From Saccharomonospora viridis DSM 43017 (GTDB taxonomy: Bacteria; Actinomycetota; Actinomycetes; Mycobacteriales; Pseudonocardiaceae): a DNA stretch of 64,000 nt. Made by a program: the position numbers and the translations under genes. The stretch spans positions 956,001-1,020,000 of the forward strand of contig NC_013159.1 of assembly GCF_000023865.1 (NCBI RefSeq). Direction: 5' to 3'. Positions 16,956 through 25,594 of this stretch are shown here, piece after piece; the stretch's first letter is position 1, and each line of letters starts with the position of its first letter. A model generated the notes under the pieces. The model was not told where the DNA came from. It saw nothing but the letters and a program-made list of their open reading frames with translations, and did not search any database.

Positions 16956-16986
16956 TTGCGCACGACGCCCTCGTGCTTGATAGCGT
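16956..16986 (+). promoter_or_regulatory. candidate coaD promoter, near-leaderless
   Basis: TTGCGC (16956-16961) and TAGCGT (16981-16986) are separated by 19 bases; TAGCGT fits TAnnnT. The ATG of coaD is only 7 bases beyond, so the transcript would begin at or near the start codon. No SD is seen before the ATG, consistent with leaderless translation. Confidence 0.45.
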
Positions 16987-16993
16987 CCGCGCC

Positions 16994-17476
16994 ATGCGGC
17001 GAGCGGTTTGTCCCGGTTCCTACGACCCAGCGACCAACGGGCACCTCGACATCATCGAACGTGCCGCGAAGTTGTTCGACGAGGTCGTCGTGGCCGTGCT
17101 CATCAACAAGAAGAAGCAGGGCCTGTTCACCATCGAGGAACGGCTCGACATGCTGCGTGAGGTCACCAAGGACCTGCCGAACGTGCGGGTGGACTCGTGG
17201 CACGGTCTGCTCGTGGACTACTGCCGTGAGCACGACATCCCCGCCATCGCCAAGGGGCTGCGCTCGGTCAGCGATTTCGACTACGAGTTGCAGATGGCGC
17301 AGATGAACCGGGAGCTGACCGGGGTGGAGACGTTGTTGATGTCGAACAACCCGGAGTACAGCTTCCTGTCGAGCTCCCTGGTCAAGGAGGTCGCCACCTA
17401 CGGCGGCGACGTCTCCGACATGGTGCCTCCCGTCGTCCACGAGCGGCTCCTGGCGAAACTCGCGGAACAGGCCTGA
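16994..17476 (+). CDS. coaD: pantetheine-phosphate adenylyltransferase
   Basis: A 160-residue enzyme that transfers AMP to 4'-phosphopantetheine in coenzyme A synthesis. It has the nucleotidyltransferase motif [14 protein letters not shown] (TxGH form), [19 protein letters not shown] and the SSSLVKEVA motif near the C-terminus. Length is standard. It lies after rsmD, from which a 9-bp repeat and a separate promoter divide it. Confidence 0.96.
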   Translation: MRRAVCPGSYDPATNGHLDIIERAAKLFDEVVVAVLINKKKQGLFTIEERLDMLREVTKDLPNVRVDSWHGLLVDYCREHDIPAIAKGLRSVSDFDYELQMAQMNRELTGVETLLMSNNPEYSFLSSSLVKEVATYGGDVSDMVPPVVHERLLAKLAEQA

Positions 17477-17491
17477 CACCCGATTCGACTT

Positions 17492-17582
17492 CGTGTCCGC
17501 AGCCTGTGTCGCCGTGTCCGCAGGTTGCGTAGCCGTGTCCGCCTCGTGCGGCGCGAACACGACGACGGGCGCTGCGGACACG
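17492..17582. repeat. 21-bp tandem repeat, copy B (inverted relative to copy A)
   Basis: CGTGTCCGC recurs at 17492, 17513 and 17534, exactly 21 bases apart, as the reverse complement of the GCGGACACG core of the array at 184-257. The middle unit GTGTCCGCAGGTTGCGTAGCC (bases 17514-17534) is the closest match to copy A. A further core in the other orientation, CTGCGGACACG, ends at 17582. It lies between coaD and the SepIVA-like gene. Confidence 0.8.
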
Positions 17583-17733
17583 ATGGGACACGATGGAGCT
17601 TTCGGCGGGTCTCACGTTCCGGGCACCTTGCGTAGTCAGTGGGACACGCCTGACACGGCGATTACCGCCAATCGGGCGGTGAAGGCGGCAGACTATTGGG
17701 GTCGCGTGGAATCGATGCCGCGAGGGAGTTGCC

Positions 17734-18423
17734 GTGTACCGGGTTTTCGAGGCGCTCGACGAGCTCGTCACGATCGTCGAAGAGGCTCGTGGGGTCCCGA
17801 TGACGTCGAGTTGTGTCGTTCCACGGGGGGACGTGCTGGAGCTGCTCGACGACATCCGGGACGCCCTGCCCGGTGAGGTGGACGACGCCCAGGACGTGCT
17901 GGACAAACGCGACGAGATCATCCGTATGGCGCAGGACCAGGCCGACGAGATGGTCAGTTCCGCCAAGGCCGAGGCGGAACGGATGATGGAGGAGGCCCGC
18001 GCGCACGCGGAGCGGATCCTGGCCGAGGCCAAAGCGGAGGCCGATCGCACGATCGCCGAGGGTGAGGCCGAGTACGCCGAGGTCACCGAGCGTGCCCGCA
18101 CGGAGGCCGACCGGATGGTGCAGGCCGGCCGGGACGCCTACGAGCGGGCCGTCGAGGACGGTAAACGGGAACAGGCGCGCTTGGTGTCGCAGACGGAGGT
18201 CGTGCAGGCCGCGCACGACGAGGCCGCCCGCATCATCGACGAGGCGCACGAGGAGGCCGACCGGCAGCGCGCCGACTGCGACGCTTACGTGGACGGCAAA
18301 CTCGCCGAGTTCTCCGACCTGCTCGCCACCACGCTGCGTACGGTCGACTCGGGCCGCAACCACCTGCGCTCGCCGCTGCCGTCCACCGCGCGGCAGGCGG
18401 TCTACGATTATCAGGCCCAATAG
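17734..18423 (+). CDS. SepIVA-like DivIVA-domain coiled-coil protein
   Basis: A 229-residue, alanine/glutamate-rich coiled-coil protein. The N-terminus YRVFEALDELVTIVEEARGVPM and the DVLELLDDIRDALPGEVDDAQDVLD stretch match the actinobacterial SepIVA group (Rv2927c type), which helps direct septation and polar growth in mycobacteria. The coiled coil spans about residues 60-200 with repeated AEAERM/EADR heptads. The GTG start follows GAGGGAG. Always found between coaD and yceD in actinobacteria, as here. The exact role in this organism is inferred. Confidence 0.82.
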   Translation: MYRVFEALDELVTIVEEARGVPMTSSCVVPRGDVLELLDDIRDALPGEVDDAQDVLDKRDEIIRMAQDQADEMVSSAKAEAERMMEEARAHAERILAEAKAEADRTIAEGEAEYAEVTERARTEADRMVQAGRDAYERAVEDGKREQARLVSQTEVVQAAHDEAARIIDEAHEEADRQRADCDAYVDGKLAEFSDLLATTLRTVDSGRNHLRSPLPSTARQAVYDYQAQ

Positions 18424-18537
18424 CGTCCGGGCTCGCGTACCCTGAGGGGGACGGCCGGTCCGGCGTCGCCGTGGTGTCTGGCCGTGCCCGTCCCATCATT
18501 TCGCGAATCGCGCAGAAAGCCACGCAAAAGAACTCTG

Positions 18538-19140
18538 ATGTCTGAAGAGACCCCCAACCCGCAGCGTGCCAAGACACGCAATCCGTGGTTGTTCGACACC
18601 CATGAACTGAATCGCCGCGCCGGTTCGAGCTTCCACCTGCACCGAGAGCTGCCCGTCACGACGACGCTCGGCGTGCCCGAGGTCATCGAGGTGCCCCAGG
18701 ACTCGGTGGTGGAGGTGGACCTCCTGCTGGAGTCGGTCGTCGAGGGGGTGCTGGTGAGCGGCACTGCGTCGACCGTGACGCGGGGGCAGTGCTCGCGCTG
18801 CCTCGACCCGGTGTCGGGTAAGGCCGAGGTGAATGTCACCGAGTTGTTCGCCTACCCGGATTCGATGACGGACGAGACCACCGAATCCGACGAGGTCAGC
18901 AGGATCGTCGACGACTGGATCGACCTGGAGCCGTTGGTCCGGGACGCCCTCGTTCTCGCGCTTCCCCTGGTCCCGTTGTGCAGCGAGGACTGCAGGGGAC
19001 TGTGCTCCGGTTGCGGTATGAAATGGGCCGAACTCGAGCCCGGACACGGGCATGAGACCATAGACCCTCGGTGGGCCGCGCTGGTGCAGCGCCTGGAGGA
19101 GACTTCGGGTGGCGACACGGCGAGCGGCTCCGACCGGTAA
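18538..19140 (+). CDS. YceD family protein (DUF177)
   Basis: A 200-residue YceD/DUF177 protein. The C-terminal half carries paired cysteines (QCSRCLDP and CSEDCRGLCSGCGMKW), likely a metal site, and LEPLVRDALVLALPLVPLC. YceD in other bacteria is implicated in 23S rRNA processing and is almost always co-transcribed with rpmF, which follows 68 bases downstream. A TACCCT hexamer at 18438-18443 could be the -10. The SD before the ATG is weak. Confidence 0.88.
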   Translation: MSEETPNPQRAKTRNPWLFDTHELNRRAGSSFHLHRELPVTTTLGVPEVIEVPQDSVVEVDLLLESVVEGVLVSGTASTVTRGQCSRCLDPVSGKAEVNVTELFAYPDSMTDETTESDEVSRIVDDWIDLEPLVRDALVLALPLVPLCSEDCRGLCSGCGMKWAELEPGHGHETIDPRWAALVQRLEETSGGDTASGSDR

Positions 19141-19208
19141 ATAGTCCTTCGACGTATTCGCAAGACCGCTCGCTGACCGCGAGCAGACCTGTGTGAGGAG
19201 ACCCAGCC

Positions 19209-19391
19209 GTGGCCGTCCCCAAGCGGAAGATGTCGCGTTCCAACACTCGCTCGCGCCGCTCGCAGTGGAAGGCGAGCCCGGTGCAGTTGGTGCCCTGCCA
19301 GAACCGCGCGTGCCGGCAGTTGAAGCCGCAGCACGTCGCGTGCCCGACGTGTGGCCAGTACGCCGGCCGTCAGGTTGTCGAGCCTGCGTAA
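19209..19391 (+). CDS. rpmF: 50S ribosomal protein L32
   Basis: A 60-residue basic ribosomal protein beginning [19 protein letters not shown], the L32 hallmark. It retains zinc-ribbon cysteines (CQNRAC and CPTC), so it is the zinc-binding form. The GTG start has GAGGAG about eight bases upstream. It sits between yceD and rnc, the usual order. Confidence 0.97.
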   Translation: MAVPKRKMSRSNTRSRRSQWKASPVQLVPCQNRACRQLKPQHVACPTCGQYAGRQVVEPA

Positions 19392-19401
19392 GGTCGTCGG
19401 T

Positions 19402-20154
19402 ATGGGGGGTAAGTCGCCAACCGGACCGACAGCTGATCCCACATCCCTGCTCGAAGCGCTCGGTGTCGAGATCGACAGCGAGCTGCTGACCCTCGCCCTG
19501 ACGCACCGGTCGTACGCCTACGAGAACGGCGGGCTTCCGCCGAACGAGCGACTGGAGTTTCTCGGCGACGCGGTGCTCGGGCTGGTGGTCACCGACCACC
19601 TGTACCGGCAGCACCCGGATCTGCCTGAGGGACAGTTGGCGAAGCTACGGGCCAGCGTGGTGAACATGCACGCGCTGGCCGGAGTGGCGAGGAGTCTCGG
19701 CGAGGGAGGGCTTGGCGCGCACCTGCTGCTCGGCAAGGGGGAGGAACTCACCGGCGGCAGGGACAAGGCGAGCATCCTTGCCGATGGTCTCGAGGCCGTC
19801 ATCGGTGCCGTCTACCTGGAGCACGGTATCGAGACCGCTCGGTCGCTGGTGCACCGTCTGTTCGGCAGGTTGCTCGCCGAGGCGCCGCGCCGGGGAGCGG
19901 GCCTGGACTGGAAGACCAGTCTTCAGGAGCTCACCGCGTCGGCCGGGCTTGGCGTGCCGGAGTACAAGGTCGTCGACACCGGCCCTGACCACCGCAAGGA
20001 GTTCAGTGCGGTGGTCCTCGTCAATGGCCGTGATCTCGGGCGGGGTGACGGCACCACCAAGAAGGAAGCCGAGCAGAAGGCCGCCGAGGCCGCCTGGCGT
20101 GCGCTCGACGAGGAGTTGACGGCCGCGGGCCAGGCCGAAGAGCAGACGGAGTAG
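19402..20154 (+). CDS. rnc: ribonuclease III
   Basis: A 250-residue double-strand-specific endoribonuclease for rRNA and mRNA processing. The catalytic signature reads [16 protein letters not shown] (about residues 46-62), the second acidic motif is [14 protein letters not shown], and a double-stranded RNA-binding domain fills about 165-240 ([16 protein letters not shown] to [13 protein letters not shown]). The ATG starts 10 bases after rpmF; upstream codons in frame overlap rpmF and are discounted. Confidence 0.95.
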   Translation: MGGKSPTGPTADPTSLLEALGVEIDSELLTLALTHRSYAYENGGLPPNERLEFLGDAVLGLVVTDHLYRQHPDLPEGQLAKLRASVVNMHALAGVARSLGEGGLGAHLLLGKGEELTGGRDKASILADGLEAVIGAVYLEHGIETARSLVHRLFGRLLAEAPRRGAGLDWKTSLQELTASAGLGVPEYKVVDTGPDHRKEFSAVVLVNGRDLGRGDGTTKKEAEQKAAEAAWRALDEELTAAGQAEEQTE

Positions 20155-20160
20155 CGGCGC

Positions 20161-21024
20161 GTGCCCGAGCTGCCTGAGGTCGAGGTTGTACGGGCCGGTC
20201 TTGAAAAGCACGTGCTCGGGCGGATCGTCTCCTCGGTCGAGGTGCTGCACCCGAGGGCGATCCGTCGGCACGTGCTCGGCGAGGCCGATTTCGTCGGTCG
20301 TCTCGTCGGCGCGAAGATCACGGCGGTGTGCCGTCGAGGAAAGTACCTGTGGTTCGAGCTGGCCGACGGCACGGCTGTGCTCGCACATCTCGGGATGAGC
20401 GGCCAGATGCTGATCCAGCCTCGGGGCGTGGTCGACGAGAAACATCTGCGGGTGCGCTTCCGGTTCTCAGACGACGGGCCGGAGTTGCGGTTCGTGGATC
20501 AACGCACTTTCGGTGGTCTGTCGTTGACGGACCTGGTGGAGGTCGAGGGCACGGTGTTGCCTTCGGCCATAGCCCATATCGCGCGTGATCCGCTGGACCC
20601 GCTGTTCGACGTCGTGGCCACGGCGCGTGCGTTGCGGACGCGTCGTACCGAGGTCAAGCGCGCGTTGCTGGACCAGACCTTGGTGTCCGGGATCGGCAAC
20701 ATCTATGCCGATGAGGCGTTGTGGCGGGTCGGGTTGCATTGGGCCCGGCCCGCGGATCGTCTCACCGCGACGCAGGCCCGTGGTGTGCTGGCGGCCGCGG
20801 CCGAGATGATGGTCGAGGCGTTACGAGTGGGCGGCACGTCGTTCGATGCGCTCTATGTCAACGTCAACGGTGAGTCGGGGTACTTCTCCCGATCCCTCGA
20901 TGCCTACGGCCGGGAGGGTGAGCCTTGTCGTCGCTGCGGTTCGTTGATCGTGCGTGAGGCGTTCACGAACCGGTCATCCTTCAGTTGTCCTCGGTGTCAG
21001 CCGAAGCCGCGTTCGCGGCGTTGA
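20161..21024 (+). CDS. mutM: formamidopyrimidine-DNA glycosylase
   Basis: A 287-residue base-excision repair enzyme that removes oxidised purines such as 8-oxoguanine. After the start residue it begins PELPEVE, providing the catalytic N-terminal proline and Glu; Lys of RRGKYLW and the helix-two-turn-helix [12 protein letters not shown] are present, and a C-terminal zinc finger is formed by CRRCGSLI and CPRC. Start is GTG six bases after rnc. The rnc-mutM pair precedes smc in many actinobacteria; here an accessory block separates them. Confidence 0.96.
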   Translation: MPELPEVEVVRAGLEKHVLGRIVSSVEVLHPRAIRRHVLGEADFVGRLVGAKITAVCRRGKYLWFELADGTAVLAHLGMSGQMLIQPRGVVDEKHLRVRFRFSDDGPELRFVDQRTFGGLSLTDLVEVEGTVLPSAIAHIARDPLDPLFDVVATARALRTRRTEVKRALLDQTLVSGIGNIYADEALWRVGLHWARPADRLTATQARGVLAAAAEMMVEALRVGGTSFDALYVNVNGESGYFSRSLDAYGREGEPCRRCGSLIVREAFTNRSSFSCPRCQPKPRSRR

Positions 21025-21058
21025 GAGTCCGACGTCTTCTCGTTTGTTTTTTTGTCCG

Positions 21059-21083
21059 CACTACTGTGCAATGCATGGTAGTG
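21059..21083. promoter_or_regulatory. imperfect palindrome upstream of padR, candidate PadR operator
   Basis: CACTAC (21059-21064) and GTAGTG (21078-21083) flank TGCA-A-TGCA, making 10 of 12 positions per arm symmetrical around base 21071. TACTGT (21062-21067) within it fits a -10, so binding would block padR. PadR-like repressors commonly bind such sites and control their own genes. Confidence 0.6.
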
Positions 21084-21108
21084 TTCGGAGCGCAGAAGGG
21101 AAGGGCCG

Positions 21109-21432
21109 GTGGAAACGAGTCAACTGCTGAAGGGCGTACTCGACCTCGCGGTTCTGGCGGTGCTCCGTCACGAGGACGGCTACGGCTATGACGTGGTGCG
21201 CAGGCTGCGCAAAGCGGGTCTGGACGAGGTCGGGGACGCCTCCGTGTACGGCACGCTGCGGCGGCTGTACAAAGCCGGACTGCTGACCACGTACGTCGTG
21301 GCCAGCGAGGAAGGCCCACACCGCAAGTACTACAGCCTCAACGAGCTGGGCCGGGCGCGGTTCGTCGAGTCGGCGAAGACATGGCGAGGTTTCGCGGCCA
21401 CGATGGAGCGCCTGTTGGGAGAGGAGCTATGA
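21109..21432 (+). CDS. PadR family transcriptional regulator
   Basis: A 107-residue winged-helix repressor. LLKGVLDLAVLAVLRHEDGYGYDVVRRLRKAG is split over the first helices and DASVYGTLRRLYKAGLL is the recognition region; KYYSLNELGRARF forms the wing and linker. The protein is short, so dimerisation relies on a single C-terminal helix. Start GTG with GGGAAGGG upstream. It overlaps the next gene by ATGA, and this PadR plus HAAS-membrane pairing is a recurrent regulatory module. Confidence 0.92.
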   Translation: METSQLLKGVLDLAVLAVLRHEDGYGYDVVRRLRKAGLDEVGDASVYGTLRRLYKAGLLTTYVVASEEGPHRKYYSLNELGRARFVESAKTWRGFAATMERLLGEEL

Positions 21433-22562
21433 GCACACACACTCAGCCCGCTGTCCGTGCCTATCTGGCCCGCGTGCGGACGGCGTTGTCCGATCTGCCG
21501 GCGGGCGAGGTCGACGAGATCGTCGACGACGTGCGACCCCATCTGGCCGAGATCGCCGAGAGCCTGGGCGAGCGGGCGAGCGTGGACGCCATGATCGAGG
21601 AGTTGGGGACACCCGAGAGCTACGCGGCCGAGGTGCGGGCCGCGGGTGACTACCCACCTCCTCCGTCGGTGAACACGGGGGAGGGTGACCGGAAGTCGGG
21701 CCGGGCCGGGGCACGGATGTCCCTGTGGGGGTTGGTGCTCGGTGCGTTCGGTGCCATGGTGATGGGCATCGTCATCGGTTCCAGCCGGAACGACGAGGCG
21801 CTGGTGCCGTTGCTCGTCGTGGCGGTCCTGGCCGCGGCAGCGGCCGCGTATGTCTGGATCAACGGGCCCGGGGTCGTGCGGTCGCTTCCCGAGGTTCGGT
21901 GGTTCGTCGCCGGATCCGGCGGTGTGTGGTCCCAGCGGCTGAACACCGCTTTGCAGGCGCTCAACCCGGTGTGGTGGTGGCTGTCCGCGGCGTTGCTGAC
22001 TTTGCTGGCCATCGTCCTGGTGGCCGAGTGGTACAACGGCGTGCTGGGGCTGCCGGTGCTGTTGGCCGTGGCCGCGTTGGCGTTGTGGGCGGGGCCGAAG
22101 AGCCGTACCGACCGGAGGATGCTGTGGGCGGCCGTTCCCGTGTCGGCTTTCGTGGTGGGCGCGGGGCTGGGTCTTGCGGGACACCTGATCGAGTCCGCTC
22201 ACGGCCACTCCGGTGATTTCCACGCGTACGAGGCCACGAACACCACCATCGACGGAGAACCGTTGCTGCTCTACGGCCAGGAGGAGGTGGAGAACCTCTA
22301 CCTGTTCGACTCCGAGGGCACGCCACTGACCGACGTCTACATCTACACCGACGACGGCAGGCCGTTGCTGGCCCAGCGTTACGGGTGCGAACAGCACACG
22401 CAGGAGAAGATCCCGGTCGGGCGGGACAATCACTTCCCCCGGCCCCACATCGAGCAGGGCGGTGTGGACGAATTCGGCACCGTCAACGGGTACAACGCCT
22501 ACCGGGCGTTCTGTCAGGAGGTCGACGAGGTGCCGTTCACGGTGGCCGTGCCCGTCGAATGA
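21429..22562 (+). CDS. HAAS-domain membrane protein
   Basis: A 377-residue membrane protein. The first 70 residues form a helical HAAS-like domain (YLARVRTALSDLPAGEVDEI, then GTPESYAAEVRAA), followed by about six membrane segments (residues 100-260) and an extracytoplasmic C-terminal domain of about 110 residues. HAAS proteins are regularly encoded directly after PadR repressors and are thought to act in the same envelope-stress or signalling circuit. ATG overlaps the padR stop. The C-terminal domain is not recognised. Confidence 0.8.
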   Translation: MSTHTQPAVRAYLARVRTALSDLPAGEVDEIVDDVRPHLAEIAESLGERASVDAMIEELGTPESYAAEVRAAGDYPPPPSVNTGEGDRKSGRAGARMSLWGLVLGAFGAMVMGIVIGSSRNDEALVPLLVVAVLAAAAAAYVWINGPGVVRSLPEVRWFVAGSGGVWSQRLNTALQALNPVWWWLSAALLTLLAIVLVAEWYNGVLGLPVLLAVAALALWAGPKSRTDRRMLWAAVPVSAFVVGAGLGLAGHLIESAHGHSGDFHAYEATNTTIDGEPLLLYGQEEVENLYLFDSEGTPLTDVYIYTDDGRPLLAQRYGCEQHTQEKIPVGRDNHFPRPHIEQGGVDEFGTVNGYNAYRAFCQEVDEVPFTVAVPVE

Positions 22563-22569
22563 GGTGACC

Positions 22570-22599
22570 CGGCCGGGTCCGTCGGATACAGCCCGGCTG
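22570..22599. terminator. candidate terminator between convergent genes
   Basis: CGGCCGGG (22570-22577) pairs with CCCGGCTG (22592-22599) with one G-T pair, an 8-bp stem and 14-base loop. It lies in the short gap between two convergent genes. Weaker than the other terminators here. Confidence 0.4.
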
Positions 22600-22605
22600 A
22601 GTCCC

Positions 22606-23127
22606 TCAGAGGTCGTGGCGCCCGGACATCGCCAACTGGGCCAGCAGGTTGCGTCCGTTTTCGGCGTTGCGTGGCTGGCACAGCACGTCGTAGCGGCGGG
22701 CCACCAGCTGGCTGTGGGAGATGAAGTTACGGCGTTTCCGCATGACGGCGTAGTTCGCCGCCGCGAACGCCAGTCCGAAGCCCACGCCGGACAGCACGCC
22801 GATGAGGATGGGGGTGAATACGGGGCCGGGGGTGGCCAGGCTGAGCAGCACCCCGACGAACAGGCCGAACCATGCGCCGGACATGGCTCCACCACCGAGC
22901 ACCTTGCCCCAGGTCAGCCGCGTGGCGACGCGTTCGACCAGCAAGGGGTCCACGCCGACGATCGTCACGTCCTGTACGGGGAAGTCCTTGCCGGCGAGGT
23001 GGTCGACCGCGCGCTGCGCTTCCGCGTAGGTGTCGTAGGAACCGATGGGCCAGCCCGTGGGCATGGTCGGCAGCCCCGGTGCCTGCGACGTCGGGGAGAA
23101 CACCGGCTGGGAAAACGCGTGGGTCAT
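22606..23127 (-). CDS. GSP17M-like general stress domain membrane protein
   Basis: A 173-residue protein. Residues about 25-70 (PIGSYDTYAEAQRAVDHLAG to VTIVGVDPLLVERV) match the general stress protein 17M/YflT domain, and two membrane segments follow (about 78-100 and 103-125), before a basic cytoplasmic tail. Such proteins are widespread and uncharacterised in actinobacteria. The ATG has GAGGTGA five bases upstream. It is monocistronic and converges on the HAAS gene. Confidence 0.78.
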   Translation of the reverse strand: MTHAFSQPVFSPTSQAPGLPTMPTGWPIGSYDTYAEAQRAVDHLAGKDFPVQDVTIVGVDPLLVERVATRLTWGKVLGGGAMSGAWFGLFVGVLLSLATPGPVFTPILIGVLSGVGFGLAFAAANYAVMRKRRNFISHSQLVARRYDVLCQPRNAENGRNLLAQLAMSGRHDL

Positions 23128-23250
23128 GCTCTCACCTCTGGGGTGACATTGTCGTGCTCTACATCAGTATCAACGTCCCAGGGTGACCGATCAGTGCCCG
23201 GAAGGACACAGCTCACAGTGATTCGAGGTGGCACGGAGGGTCACGTGGGG

Positions 23251-24534
23251 TCAAGCCCGTTGGGCGACGCCGTTCGTCCCGTGTAGGTCGGCGATACCGC
23301 TCGGGGAACCGGCCGGGAGCCATTTACCGAAGTGCCGTACGGAGAACAGCTCGTCGAGCACCATGTAGGCGGCGCCGACGAGCCCGCCCTCCTCACCGAG
23401 CCGGGCCTTCTCGATGCGGAGCTCGCGGGTGGACAGCGGGAGGGAACGGCGGTAGATGGTTTCGCGGATGATGGCGAGGAACAGATCACCCGCTTCCGCG
23501 ATCTTGCCGCCGAGGAGGATGGTGGACGGATTGTAGAAGTTCACCATCGTGGCGAGCATGGCGCCGATGCGTCGGCCCGCGGCCACGAGCAACTGCACGG
23601 CGTGATGGTCACCCGCGCCCGCGGCCGTGGTGACGTCGGCGGCAGTGATGGTCCCCTTGGTGTTGAGGATGGCGGCGAGCACGGGGCTCTTTCCGGAACG
23701 GGCCAGCTGTTCGCCGTCCCTGGCGAGCGCGGCTCCTCCCGCGACGGCTTCGAGGCAGCCGGTCTTGCCGCAGCGACAGACGACGGTGTTGTCGTCGGTG
23801 ACGGCGGCGTGGCCGATGTCACCGGCGCAGCCCTGGGCGCCGCGGTGTAGGTGTCCGGCGTGGCTTATTCCCGCGCCGATGCCGGTGCCGATCTTGACGT
23901 AGAGCAGGTCACCCAGGTCGTCCGACATGCCGGGTGCGCGGAGTTCGCCGAGGCACAGCAGGTTGACCTCGTTGTCCACCCACACCGGCGCGTTGTACCG
24001 CGCGACGAGCCGTTCCCGCACCGGATAGTTGTTCCAGCCGGGCATGATCGGTGGCTCGGACGGTCGGGCGGTGGCGAATTCCACCGGTCCCGGAAGCCCG
24101 AGGCCGACGCCCCACACATCCGACGGCGCGCCGTCGATCTCCCGCAGCAGCTCGTCGAGTGTGGACTCGACTTCGGAGAGGACGGGATCCGGGCCTTGGG
24201 CGATGTCGCAGTCTCGATGCCGCTTGGTGAGCACCGTGCCCATGAGGTCGGTGATCCCCGCCGTGAAACCGGTGGCGCCGAGTTCCGCGGTGAGGATGCG
24301 ACCGGCGTCCTTGCAGAAGCGCAGAGTTCTGGCCTGCCGACCTCCCGTGGAGGGGTTGAGGTCTCCCTCCTCCAACAGTCCCGCGTCGAGAAGCGTGGTG
24401 GTGCGTTGGGTGATGGCCGTTCTGCCGAGGCCGGTGCGTTGGCTCAGAGCGGGACGGGTATCGGCGACACCGCTGCGTACAAGATCGAGCAGGCGTGCAT
24501 AGCTTTCCAGTAGTTCCGTACTGGGCTCATCCAC
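23251..24534 (-). CDS. ROK family transcriptional regulator
   Basis: A 427-residue regulator of the NagC/XylR type. An N-terminal winged helix-turn-helix (about residues 10-70, SQRTGLGRTAITQRTTTLLD) is joined to a sugar-kinase-like ROK domain with GVGLGLPGPV, GIGAGI and the zinc motif CRCGKTGCLEAVAGG (about 252-266). Such proteins sense sugars and control uptake or amino-sugar genes. The GTG start follows a G-rich SD (GGGGGT). No sugar genes lie beside it, so its targets are unknown; the anmK operon 8 kb away is a tempting but untested candidate. Confidence 0.88.
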   Translation of the reverse strand: MDEPSTELLESYARLLDLVRSGVADTRPALSQRTGLGRTAITQRTTTLLDAGLLEEGDLNPSTGGRQARTLRFCKDAGRILTAELGATGFTAGITDLMGTVLTKRHRDCDIAQGPDPVLSEVESTLDELLREIDGAPSDVWGVGLGLPGPVEFATARPSEPPIMPGWNNYPVRERLVARYNAPVWVDNEVNLLCLGELRAPGMSDDLGDLLYVKIGTGIGAGISHAGHLHRGAQGCAGDIGHAAVTDDNTVVCRCGKTGCLEAVAGGAALARDGEQLARSGKSPVLAAILNTKGTITAADVTTAAGAGDHHAVQLLVAAGRRIGAMLATMVNFYNPSTILLGGKIAEAGDLFLAIIRETIYRRSLPLSTRELRIEKARLGEEGGLVGAAYMVLDELFSVRHFGKWLPAGSPSGIADLHGTNGVAQRA

Positions 24535-24541
24535 CGGCGGA

Positions 24542-24635
24542 CCCCCTTATGTCTAAGTCCGCTCATCATATCTCTGGTAGAGCAAAACTTCTGTTTGTGT
24601 CAGACATTAGAGGGTAGATCGAATACTTAAGGGGG
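24542..24635. promoter_or_regulatory. nested inverted repeats upstream of the ROK regulator
   Basis: CCCCCTTA (24542-24549) is mirrored by TAAGGGGG at 24628-24635, and ATGTCT (24549-24554) by AGACAT at 24602-24607. The region is AT-rich compared with its flanks and contains CTCTGGTAGAG. It probably holds the ROK promoter and operators; I could not assign a spaced -35/-10 pair. Confidence 0.4.
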
Positions 24636-24729
24636 GTGTTCGCGAGGGCTCGACTACGGAGCGGATTTCAATGAATGGAAGAGAAGCCGGAGTGATTCCG
24701 CCACCCGGGCGAAGGGAGACGCGGAAGCG

Positions 24730-25455
24730 TCAGAACCCGATCGTCGGCGTGACCGGCGACGTGGGGTCGGACGGCGTCGTCGGTGTCGTGGGCGGGGAAT
24801 CGATCCGGCTCGTGCTGGTCGGGGAAGCCGGGGGCACGCCGGTGGGTGAAGCGCCGCCACCCGTCGAGGAGGGTGGTTCATCGTCGGGTTCATCGTCGCC
24901 GGGATCGGGTTCGGTGTTCGACGGCGGCTCAGGGTCGTTGGTCGAAGGTGGCGGCTCGGGCGGTTGCGGCGGCGTGTTCGACGGATTCGGACCCGGAGTC
25001 GACGTGGACGAACTCGGCGGTGCCGGGTGGCTGCTGTCCCCGCCCCCGTCGGTGGAGGAGGACGGCCCGCCGGTTGAGGGCACGTGCGTCGGCGAGTGGA
25101 CCGATGTACGCGGATTGCCGTGTTCGTCGGTGGTGACGATCGTCGTCGGCGCGTCGGGGCTGCTGGGGAGGGAACCGGTCACCGCGACACCGTCGATGAT
25201 GACGGTGGCCTCGGCGGGAACGGCTTGCCCGGGGACGAGTTCGGCGTGGCCCCCGCCGGCGGGCTGGTTGGTCCCGGCGACCGGCCGCTGTGTGGTCGGC
25301 TCGTCGGGCTGGCTGAGCTGTGCGATGGTGGCGAACACCGTGCACAGCGCCAAGCCGCTGGCGGCGAGGGCGAAGTAACCCTTACGCTGCGGCCGTCCCG
25401 TGGACTCGGGCGGCGCGATCCGCTCGCGTGGCGGCTGCCCTGGCGAGTTGGTCAT
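24730..25455 (-). CDS. proline/serine/threonine-rich single-pass membrane protein
   Basis: A 241-residue protein. A short cytoplasmic N-terminus (about 35 residues) leads to one membrane segment (YFALAASGLALCTVFATIA) and then an extracytoplasmic tail. About residues 65-120 look folded (VIIDGVAVTGSLPSSPDAPT), and the last 115 residues are low-complexity Pro/Ser/Thr/Asp. The ATG has GAAGGAG six bases upstream. No family recognised; such tails often cross the cell wall or carry glycans. The glycine-rich open frame on the opposite strand is a shadow of this gene. Confidence 0.65.
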   Translation of the reverse strand: MTNSPGQPPRERIAPPESTGRPQRKGYFALAASGLALCTVFATIAQLSQPDEPTTQRPVAGTNQPAGGGHAELVPGQAVPAEATVIIDGVAVTGSLPSSPDAPTTIVTTDEHGNPRTSVHSPTHVPSTGGPSSSTDGGGDSSHPAPPSSSTSTPGPNPSNTPPQPPEPPPSTNDPEPPSNTEPDPGDDEPDDEPPSSTGGGASPTGVPPASPTSTSRIDSPPTTPTTPSDPTSPVTPTIGF

Positions 25456-25594
25456 GCACGACTCCTTCGACAGATGCCGACAGATCTCCCGAGTCTTGCG
25501 CCGCACAGTATCACCGGCGCGGACCCGGCGATGAACGCACTCGCTCGGGTGGGTTGGCCGTATCACCGCCATCGCGCTGCGGCACGATGGCGGT

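Noticed and set aside
24671-25378. Glycine/serine-rich protein on the plus strand
   Set aside because: It is the antisense of a proline/serine-rich membrane protein that has a proper SD and membrane segment.
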